Of a DNA stretch of 51,521 nt, positions 45,377-51,521 are shown one piece after another. The stretch is taken from positions 1-51,521 of the forward strand of contig SXSU01000028.1 in NCBI GenBank assembly GCA_005793345.1, written 5' to 3'. Origin of the DNA: Bdellovibrionales bacterium. Lineage in GTDB: Bacteria; Bdellovibrionota; Bdellovibrionia; Bdellovibrionales; Bdellovibrionaceae. The translations under genes and the position numbers were made by a program. The stretch's first letter is position 1. Each line of letters starts with the position of its first letter. The notes beneath the pieces were generated by a model. The model made no database searches. It worked only from the letters and a program-made list of their open reading frames with translations, and was not told the DNA's origin.

Positions 45377-45974
45377 GGATTTTTTCGAATTTAAAAATGA
45401 TCCTGTGATGAACTTTAAGGACCTCTTCGCGTTTGCAGAACGCGTGGGGGTACCTGATCCCATCGCAATGAATCTTACAACTGTCACAGCAGATAATAAG
45501 CCATCATCGAGAATTGTATTACTTAAAGAGGTTGATAAAGACGGTAATTTTGTTTTTTACACAAATTATAATTCTTCAAAATCTCAAAATATGAGTAACA
45601 ATCCCAATGTTGAGTTATTATTTTTTTGGCAACAAATTTATGTTCAAATTAAAATATCTGGTACTGTAACCAAGACCTCAAGAAAGGTCTCAGAAGCCTA
45701 TTTTAAAACGCGACCTCGTATTTCTCAACTTGGAGCATGGGCCTCTTATCAAAGTGAGCTCATCGAAAATTACGAAGTTTTAGAAGATCGTTTTAAAAAG
45801 GTCGAAGAAAAATTTAAAGACCAAGAAGTACCATGCCCACCTCATTGGGGTGGGTATATCGTTTATCCTGAGGCCTTTGAGTTTTGGTTTGGTATGGAAG
45901 GCCGACTTCATTACCGCTACATCTACGAACGTAGCGGCGATGGGGGCTGGCTCCGCAAAATGAAGAGCCCGTAA
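45363..45974 (+). CDS. pdxH: Pyridoxamine 5'-phosphate oxidase
   Basis: FMN-dependent enzyme that makes pyridoxal 5'-phosphate. Recognised by SSRIVLLKEVD near residue 55, FYTNYNSSKSQNMSNNPNV near 70, RPRISQLGAWASYQSE near 120, and PPHWGGYIVYPEAFEFW near 160, ending with RLHYRYIYER and WLRKMKSP. The start is TTG 45363, inside the last codons of the isomerase gene (14-base overlap), so translation is likely coupled. The N-terminus is shorter than in E. coli PdxH. It converges on the large secreted protein gene with a 22-base gap. Confidence 0.9.
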   Translation: MELSKDFFEFKNDPVMNFKDLFAFAERVGVPDPIAMNLTTVTADNKPSSRIVLLKEVDKDGNFVFYTNYNSSKSQNMSNNPNVELLFFWQQIYVQIKISGTVTKTSRKVSEAYFKTRPRISQLGAWASYQSELIENYEVLEDRFKKVEEKFKDQEVPCPPHWGGYIVYPEAFEFWFGMEGRLHYRYIYERSGDGGWLRKMKSP

Positions 45975-45996
45975 GTTAGTTGGTAAGTAGAAAATA

Positions 45997-48378
45997 TTAT
46001 CTTAAGTTAAAAATTCCAGTACACATCATTGGTGAAACTTTAGATGATTTAATAGATTCAGCAAGTTTCAGTACAGGGTTACCATATGTTGCTACTGTGT
46101 TTGGGTTATATTTTTCTTGTAAATTAGCCAAATGTAAAATCACATCTTTTTCATATTGTTCTGGTGTCATCAATGTATTTGCTTCTTTTGATTTTTTCCA
46201 TAAATCAAAAGCAGTATCAGAAACTGATTTCCAGAAGGGGCCAACCATTTCTTTTAGACCACCTTTATTAAATCCTTTAGATGTTGGAGCAGTTCCCCAT
46301 CTTTGATGGTAACCTACGAAGATAATGCTTTTTACCCAAAATTTAGTTCTCTCAAGAAAACCTCCTGGAGATACTAATATATAATTTTCAGCATTGACTA
46401 GATCAACTTTATTCCAATTTTTAAACCAAAGATAAAGTTTTTTAATATAATTAGGATCATAGTCATCAGCTAATTTTCTTTTTTCTCTTTGTTCTTTAAT
46501 ATACTCTTTTATAATTTTTGCTTTCTTATCACTTTTTGGATTCCAAGAATATCTTAAACCGTAACCATATTTATCAACCATTTGTTCTAATATTAAATTT
46601 TGCTCTGTTTTAACAACATATGTATCTGATTCAATTTTATTAAATGTTTGAGTATGCTTACCCCAAGTTTCTGGAAGTGGAACGATTCTTCCAACTAAAT
46701 TTGAAGTAATTTCTTGAGTAATAAATGGAAACGCTTTGACTTGAGTTGGGTCAGTAATTTTAAGATAAAAATCAACGATTTCATTTACTGCTTTATCTTT
46801 AATTTGCTGAGCCATTGCTTGATCATTTTGTTTTGCGGCTTCTAATAACAACTGATGATAATGTAATTTTATTTTTGTCCAATATGAAAATGTAAGATGA
46901 TTTGGATCTGCTTCATAAATAAATCCTTTTTGAGTATTTACTTTAGTTAGTTTTGCAGGTTTTGATTCACTTTCTGCAATTAAAAACTGTAAACTCGTCA
47001 TCTTGTTGCCGTAACCTTTACCAAAAGCTTTATCGAGTAATACTTCAAAATTTAAAATATCATGTGTACCTAAAAATAATTCATCGTTTGAAGTATTACT
47101 ATAAATTAAACTCACAATCTTTTGAGCTAATGAGTTTGGTAATACTTCCTTTGAATTTAATTCATCTGGTTTAAACTCTCCGATTTCTTTTAATAAATCA
47201 GTTAATAATTCGGATTTTAATGTAGCAGTAACTAAATCTTTTGTGATGTTTGCAGGAATTAGATTTCTTTTATTATTTTGACCAGAAGGATCATATACTG
47301 TTTGATCTCCATTAGCAGGGTCTAAAGTTTCCCAAAGCCAAGCATGCCTTTTTGCGATATAATCATTAATAGTTTCTAAATGTACACTATTAGTGTCTAA
47401 TCCTAAAGAAGCGCCTCTATTTAAAATTTCTGGTAGTGCAAATTTATTAAAAAATTCTAAAGTTCCTCGTACGGGTAATTGCTCTCTCAAGGAAGCATTT
47501 CCAGCGTCAGCCCAAAATTTTGCTTCTAACTCTTTTGCTGGATGTATTGTTAAGTTGGTTAATTTTTCGCTTAATAATAAAAAATGTCCCTCTAATTTTA
47601 TAGCGGAACTTTTAATTGCATTTTTGTCATTAATATTTTGAGCATTTTCAAGTTTTGCAACTTCAATTTGTAATTCGGAAATAATTATATCTAAGTTTTT
47701 AAGAACAGAAGCATCATAATCACCCATGATATGATCTCTAAATTCTTTAGGAAACATTACATTTTCAGTATCTAGTGCAGCTAAAAAAACTGCTATTTGA
47801 GCATTATTTATAACTGTTGCACTTAATTTTTCGGGCGTAATCTCATCTGATACTGTCCAGTGATGGGAATGGCCAGTTTGAGAGTAACCAACATGGAAGC
47901 CCATTAAGTCGACTATGGTATGCATTCCAGCAGCGACTTCTTTCCAATTTCTATTTTTTATTGCTAAATTAATTCTTGAATAACCACGAGGATCACCTTG
48001 TTGAACTGTACCTTTTCCTAATACTCTATCTTTAAAAGTTAAAACATCATTAACTATATTTTTAATATCTTGAGGAAGAAATGTTCCATTTTCAATTGCT
48101 GTGCGCATTGAAAAGTGCATTTCACCTACTGCGAAAGTAAATGCAGATGTAGCAATAGAATGGTCAACACTTTCATTGTACATACCAAACATCATTGCAA
48201 CTAATGGGTTCATTTCAAACTCCATTAACTCGTATGCTGTAAGATGCATATGACCTGAAGTAGATGCCGCATGGGCTGTTTGAGGAATTGAAAGTGTTAA
48301 GCTTAGTGCTGTTGAGCATGTAAGTAAATACTTAGTAAAATTTTTAGAAGGTTTACAAAATTCAAATAAGGGTTTCAT
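45997..48378 (-). CDS. Large secreted histidine-rich protein, possible zinc phospholipase-like fold
   Basis: Exported protein with a signal peptide ending near AHA (residue 37). The N-terminal part carries a His-rich series: GHMHLTAYELME (His43, His45), VDHSIATSAF (His73), GEMHFSMR (His88), and GMHTIVDLMGFHVGYSQTGH followed by SHHW (His153, Asp157, His162, His170, His172, His173). This resembles the metal-binding helices of zinc phospholipase C and P1-nuclease-like folds, where an ALHTxxD motif binds zinc. The remaining 600 residues are helical and without a recognised family. If correct it could act on lipids or nucleic acids outside the cell. The ATG has AGGA upstream. The family is not recognised with confidence. 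Confidence 0.65.
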   Translation of the reverse strand: MKPLFEFCKPSKNFTKYLLTCSTALSLTLSIPQTAHAASTSGHMHLTAYELMEFEMNPLVAMMFGMYNESVDHSIATSAFTFAVGEMHFSMRTAIENGTFLPQDIKNIVNDVLTFKDRVLGKGTVQQGDPRGYSRINLAIKNRNWKEVAAGMHTIVDLMGFHVGYSQTGHSHHWTVSDEITPEKLSATVINNAQIAVFLAALDTENVMFPKEFRDHIMGDYDASVLKNLDIIISELQIEVAKLENAQNINDKNAIKSSAIKLEGHFLLLSEKLTNLTIHPAKELEAKFWADAGNASLREQLPVRGTLEFFNKFALPEILNRGASLGLDTNSVHLETINDYIAKRHAWLWETLDPANGDQTVYDPSGQNNKRNLIPANITKDLVTATLKSELLTDLLKEIGEFKPDELNSKEVLPNSLAQKIVSLIYSNTSNDELFLGTHDILNFEVLLDKAFGKGYGNKMTSLQFLIAESESKPAKLTKVNTQKGFIYEADPNHLTFSYWTKIKLHYHQLLLEAAKQNDQAMAQQIKDKAVNEIVDFYLKITDPTQVKAFPFITQEITSNLVGRIVPLPETWGKHTQTFNKIESDTYVVKTEQNLILEQMVDKYGYGLRYSWNPKSDKKAKIIKEYIKEQREKRKLADDYDPNYIKKLYLWFKNWNKVDLVNAENYILVSPGGFLERTKFWVKSIIFVGYHQRWGTAPTSKGFNKGGLKEMVGPFWKSVSDTAFDLWKKSKEANTLMTPEQYEKDVILHLANLQEKYNPNTVATYGNPVLKLAESIKSSKVSPMMCTGIFNLR

Positions 48379-48429
48379 AACGTTTCCTCATGATGTGAAA
48401 AGTTGTGTAGTTATTTTTTGTATTTATTA

Positions 48430-48545
48430 ACTGTGAAATATAAACGAGGAGTAACTTTTTATCTACTGTAGAGTTTTAGACAGTGCTGTAAAAAAGACTG
48501 TAAATATTAAATACAGTCTATTGTTGTTTAATTTGAATAGACTGT
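48430..48545. promoter_or_regulatory. Cluster of ACTGT half-sites upstream of the secreted protein
   Basis: Six ACTGT/ACAGT motifs in 116 bases: 48430, 48465, 48480, 48497, 48513 and 48541. Two form a perfect 10-bp inverted repeat, ACAGTCTATT (48513-48522) and AATAGACTGT (48536-48545), with a 13-base centre. It lies in the 296-base gap upstream of the leftward secreted-protein gene and downstream of ATPase B. An operator array is the most natural reading. Confidence 0.5.
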
Positions 48546-48674
48546 TATTTTTTTAGTTTTAAAAAACAAAGTGACAGATTTTGTAAATATTTTTTATTTT
48601 ATTTAAGTTAAATCAAATAAATCTTAACCAAAATAAAACATAAGGATAAGGATTATTTTTGCGTGATAAGTTTC

Positions 48675-49823
48675 CTAGATATGCTTTTCAAGAAAGCCCA
48701 TGGGATCTTTTTCAAATTGCGAGTAGTTTTCAAAAGTAATATAAATAGGGTGTGATTTTGGAAAATGACTTAAGAAAGTATTCATGCCCTTAGTTCCTTT
48801 TTTGCGACCACTTTTAACTTCAATCGCAAAAATTTTACGTCCGACTTTTAATATAAAGTCCACTTCATGTTGACCCTCTCGCCAATAGAAAAGTTCTTCC
48901 CCTGTACGAACTAATTGCGCTCCAACAGCAAGTTCGAAAACGCGGCCTAATTCATCACTATCATATTCATCACGAATTGTTAGATAATATAAACAAGGAG
49001 CAAGTGGTAAAATTTTGGGTGACGAAGATTTTGTTTTGATTACTTTAGCAGAAAATTTTTCAAGAGCTTTCATTAAAAAAGCTCCTTCGTACATTGATAT
49101 ATAATTCTTTATTAACTCAACATTGCCTTTTTCTTGCAGCTGCCCTAAAAGTTTGGTGTAAGAAATTTCTTGAGCAGGGTAGGCCATTAAAATTTCAAAT
49201 GCCTGACGGAATAAAGCTGGATTCTTTACATTCTGAAACTGCAAAATATCTTTTTCAATAACAGTAGTGATAATCGAGTTTTTAACATAATTAGCCCAAT
49301 CGGATCCTTTGATAAAAAAATAAGACCCTGGGTAGCCACCAAACTTTAAATATTCTTGGAATGTTAAACCATAAGCTTTATTTGATTCATGATAGTTCCA
49401 ATGGTAAGCCTGATTTAATTGAAAACGTCCGGTGAGACTTTCGGTAAGTCCCTTTTGAATCTCTAAGGAGCTTGAGCCCAATAAAACACAACGAATAGTC
49501 TGTTTCTTTCTTTTAGATTCATCATATAAAGATTTAATAACTTCAGCCCAATTGTGACATTTTTGAATTTCGTCAATGATAAGGATTTTTTTTTCTGCTA
49601 GAGACACTAGCCATTGCTCTCTGAGCCAGTTGGAATCTGCATTAAAAATTTTATCAGCACTTACATAATGAGCTTGGGTATTAAAAAAATCTTCTATTAA
49701 TTTTAATATTGATGTGGTTTTTCCTACCTGGCGTGGTCCAAGTAAAACTTGGATTAGACCATTGTTGGAATTGATATTTTCATTTAACTTATTGATATAA
49801 TTTAGATATATAAAGTTTTTCAT
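48675..49823 (-). CDS. ATPase B: AAA_14 ATPase with DUF4143-like nuclease-fold C-terminus
   Basis: ATPase of unknown cellular role. Walker A LLGPRQVGKTT has Lys35; Walker B KILIIDEIQ has Asp84 and Glu85; a sensor-like LLGSSSLEIQKGLTESLTGR follows. A winged-helix-like middle covers about 205-260. The C-terminal nuclease-like signature is EGQHEVDFILKVGRKIFAIE (Glu320, Asp322, Glu335) plus VKSG (Lys337), the full PD-(D/E)XK pattern. There is no ribosome site: the ATG abuts a 22-bp iteron array and the predicted promoter ends seven bases before it. It lies head-to-head with ATPase C, 191 bases apart. All catalytic residues are intact, so it is probably expressed. Confidence 0.85.
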   Translation of the reverse strand: MKNFIYLNYINKLNENINSNNGLIQVLLGPRQVGKTTSILKLIEDFFNTQAHYVSADKIFNADSNWLREQWLVSLAEKKILIIDEIQKCHNWAEVIKSLYDESKRKKQTIRCVLLGSSSLEIQKGLTESLTGRFQLNQAYHWNYHESNKAYGLTFQEYLKFGGYPGSYFFIKGSDWANYVKNSIITTVIEKDILQFQNVKNPALFRQAFEILMAYPAQEISYTKLLGQLQEKGNVELIKNYISMYEGAFLMKALEKFSAKVIKTKSSSPKILPLAPCLYYLTIRDEYDSDELGRVFELAVGAQLVRTGEELFYWREGQHEVDFILKVGRKIFAIEVKSGRKKGTKGMNTFLSHFPKSHPIYITFENYSQFEKDPMGFLEKHI

Positions 49824-49828
49824 TTTTA

Positions 49829-49894
49829 ATAGGATAACCTATCAAATTTGATAGGTCAACCTATCATTTTTAATAGGAACTTCTATTAAATTCA
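49829..49894. repeat. 22-bp iteron array at the start of ATPase B
   Basis: Three tandem units of exactly 22 bp begin at 49829, 49851 and 49873. Each contains ATAGG and then CCTAT (TTCTAT in the last). The middle makes a perfect 20-bp palindrome, ACCTATCAAATTTGATAGGT (49837-49856). The array reaches to six bases from the start codon. The motif CATTTTTAATAGGA also recurs at 49821-49834 and 49865-49878. Confidence 0.85.
49831..49859 (-). promoter_or_regulatory. Predicted promoter of ATPase B inside its repeat array
   Basis: Minus strand: -35 TTGACC (49859-49854), 17-base spacer, -10 TATCCT (49836-49831), then seven bases to the ATG at 49823. The spacer falls inside the perfect palindrome, so binding there would block RNA polymerase. 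The mRNA would be leaderless. Confidence 0.5.
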
Positions 49895-49951
49895 AAGAAC
49901 TTATCTTCTGAAAATATCAGTAGGGTTAACATTTTGACTCTTGATTAATAG

Positions 49952-50012
49952 TTTGTTCAGTATAAAGGTCAAACTAGTTTGACTTTGTTCAGTATAAAGG
50001 TCAAACTAGTTT
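49952..50012. repeat. 29-bp direct repeats abutting the start of ATPase C
   Basis: A 29-bp unit (TTTGTTCAGTATAAAGGTCA, then AACTAGTTT) occurs at 49952-49980 and 49984-50012, offset 32 bp. The first copy completes a perfect 16-bp palindrome GTCAAACTAGTTTGAC (49968-49983). The second ends two bases before the ATG at 50015. TTGACT (49979-49984) with a weak CAAACT 17 bases on would give the same geometry as in ATPase B. Confidence 0.85.
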
Positions 50013-50014
50013 AT

Positions 50015-51295
50015 ATGAAGCTAGCTCAATTAAAAATAGAAATTGAAGATCAACAAATCGAATCTAAAGAATCTATTGAAAATCCCTCAATTGTTATGAG
50101 GTTGCAAGCCAGTGAGTTTCGCGAATTTTTACAGTCTAATTTGATTAAAGTTATAGTCGGTGTAAGAAGATCAGGAAAATCAACATTAGCCTTACTGAGT
50201 ATGAAAAAGCATAAATATATTTATTTTAATTTTGATAGTGAAATTTTAGGAAGTATTGAATCTAACAATCTAAACCAAATTTTTGAAATAGGATTAGAAA
50301 TTCAACCTGATGCCCATTTTTTTATTTTTGATGAAATTCAAAACGTAGAGGGTTGGGAGCTTTTTATAAATAAGTTACATCGGAAGAAAAAAAATATTAT
50401 TCTGACAGGAAGCAATTCAAGATTATTAAGCAGTGAACTTACAACGCATTTGACAGGTCGAGTTTTAACACTTGAATTATTGCCATTTTCATTTCGTGAG
50501 TTTTTAGGATCTAATTTTAAATCTGAGCCTCTTAAAATTGAAGAGAGAGTCGAGCTTAAACGAAGGCTGCAAGATTATATTGATACAGGGGGGTTCCCTG
50601 ATTTAATTCAATTTGAAAAAGGTAGTAAGATTGCAAAGCAATATTTATTTGAACTTTACGATAGAATAATATCGAGGGATTTGATTCAAAGACGGAAAAT
50701 TCGAAATATTAAAGCTATTAAGGATTTATCGTTATTATTATTGTCATTAAATTCTAGTCGATTTACTTTTCAATCTTTAAAAAGAAATTTAAATTTTACA
50801 AGTATAAATACAGTAAAAAATTATGTAGATTTTTTTTGCGAAACATATCTTGGGTTTATAGTTGAACCATTTTCCTATAAAGTAAAAGCAAGAATTTCAT
50901 TACCTAAGAAGTTTTATTCTATTGACCCTACATTGGTCGAATCAGTACTTAAAGTTGCAAATCGAGATTTAGGAAAAAAATTAGAGAACATAATATATCT
51001 AGAACTGAGACGTCGAAAATATGAAATTTACTATCTCTATCAAAATAATTATGAAGTTGATTTTGCACTAGTTAGAGGACGCACTTTAATGGAACTCATT
51101 CAAGTAACATGGGACATTAGTGATAATTCAACTTATTTAAGAGAAGTAAGTTCACTTATAAAAGCTGCGAAAGAATTTAAAGTATCAAATTTAACAATAA
51201 TAAGTTTTGAATCCAATGAAGATAAAATCTTAAAAGATGGATTTGAAATTAATATTTTACCTGCATGGAAATGGTTACTAATGAATTATGATTAA
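50015..51295 (+). CDS. ATPase C: AAA ATPase with DUF4143-like C-terminus
   Basis: Third ATPase of this general type. Walker [10 protein letters not shown] has Lys55; Walker [10 protein letters not shown] has Asp106 and Glu107; [19 protein letters not shown] follows. A winged-helix-like part is at about 235-290. The C-terminal signature is NNYEVDFAL (Glu347, Asp349) and [10 protein letters not shown], where Gln363 replaces the usual Lys of a PD-(D/E)XK nuclease, a variant common in this branch and probably catalytically altered. ATG 50015 is used; the in-frame TTG at 49979 lies inside the repeats. No ribosome site is visible. The stop overlaps the asnS stop by four bases. Confidence 0.85.
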   Translation: MKLAQLKIEIEDQQIESKESIENPSIVMRLQASEFREFLQSNLIKVIVGVRRSGKSTLALLSMKKHKYIYFNFDSEILGSIESNNLNQIFEIGLEIQPDAHFFIFDEIQNVEGWELFINKLHRKKKNIILTGSNSRLLSSELTTHLTGRVLTLELLPFSFREFLGSNFKSEPLKIEERVELKRRLQDYIDTGGFPDLIQFEKGSKIAKQYLFELYDRIISRDLIQRRKIRNIKAIKDLSLLLLSLNSSRFTFQSLKRNLNFTSINTVKNYVDFFCETYLGFIVEPFSYKVKARISLPKKFYSIDPTLVESVLKVANRDLGKKLENIIYLELRRRKYEIYYLYQNNYEVDFALVRGRTLMELIQVTWDISDNSTYLREVSSLIKAAKEFKVSNLTIISFESNEDKILKDGFEINILPAWKWLLMNYD

Positions 51296-51521
51296 AACAT
51301 TGCATTGTTTGGGGTGCGTGGAAACGGAATAACATCCCTAATATTAGTCATACCAGTTAAGTACATCATCATCCGTTCAAAACCTAAACCAAATCCCGCA
51401 TGGGGGAAGCTTCCATATCTACGTAAATCCAAATAAAAAGAATAATCTTCTGGGTGGAGACCAACTTCTTTCATTCGAGTTTCTAATAACTCTAAATTAT
51501 CTTCTCTTTGAGAGCCACCAA
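51292..51521 (-). CDS. asnS: Asparaginyl-tRNA synthetase, C-terminal part (runs off the window)
   Basis: The last 75 or so residues of a class II aminoacyl-tRNA synthetase. The segment [20 protein letters not shown] is followed by [20 protein letters not shown] and RMMMYLTG, with class II motif 3 (GFGLGFERM). The terminus [17 protein letters not shown] matches AsnS, which distinguishes it from AspS and LysS. The frame remains open to base 51521, so the gene extends beyond the window. Its stop codon (51292-51294) overlaps the stop of ATPase C. Confidence 0.93.
   Translation of the reverse strand, partial: GGSQREDNLELLETRMKEVGLHPEDYSFYLDLRRYGSFPHAGFGLGFERMMMYLTGMTNIRDVIPFPRTPNNAMF

Noticed and set aside
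1..51521. Search by eye for tRNA, rRNA, CRISPR arrays, insertion sequences and att sites.
   Set aside because: No cloverleaf with a TTCGA arm, no regularly spaced repeat-spacer array, no transposase and no integrase were found.

Overview
The window looks like chromosomal DNA from a strongly AT-rich Gram-negative bacterium (about 30% G+C by eye, not counted). It carries an outer-membrane lipid A gene (lpxC), a heptose-phosphate phosphatase, Tat and Sec export components, many secreted proteins and lipoproteins, and a TIGR02147-type regulator. That last family and the overall style (TPR proteins, FQNC-type lipobox, many lytic enzymes) suggest the Bdellovibrionota or a neighbouring delta-like lineage. 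This placement is an inference. No rRNA, tRNA, CRISPR array, insertion sequence or prophage was seen, and no gap between genes exceeds 300 bases.

Layout. 1-9.9 kb: TPR lytic transglycosylase, YehS-like protein, signal peptidase I, then pyrimidine genes pyrB-carA-(unknown gene)-carB ending in a strong hairpin. 10-17.4 kb: nitroreductase-like protein, a TPR plus winged-helix protein, a large Asp-box (BNR) lipoprotein, and an ABC-2 exporter pair. 17.7-26 kb: a secreted lysozyme-fold protein, a lysine-rich zinc-knuckle protein next to lpxC, a TIGR02147 regulator overlapping a secreted protein with a HEXXH protein downstream, a gmhB-like phosphatase, and AAA/nuclease-like ATPase A. 26.2-35.6 kb: uvrB-uvrC, then on the other strand a small lysine-rich exported protein, a SulP transporter, dabA and dabB. 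35.8-39.7 kb: a response regulator with a frameshifted end, its histidine kinase, and a second histidine kinase. 39.7-48.4 kb: queF, a cNMP-binding protein, a tail-to-tail pair of DUF4105-like paralogues, tatA, an FKBP lipoprotein, pdxH and a large secreted histidine-rich protein. 48.7-51.5 kb: a head-to-head pair of AAA/DUF4143-like ATPases (B and C) and the 3' end of asnS.

How the parts fit. The SulP-DabA-DabB cluster should raise internal bicarbonate, the substrate of carbamoyl-phosphate synthetase encoded at the other end of the window. A two-component system lies divergent from it across an intergenic region with operator-like repeats. The most striking pattern is that all three AAA/nuclease-like ATPases have a different, gene-specific tandem palindrome or iteron array placed on or next to their predicted promoter. 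This suggests a family of self-regulated ATPase loci. A second pattern is a set of genes with a -35/-10 promoter ending 6-9 bases before the start codon and no ribosome binding site, which implies leaderless mRNAs.
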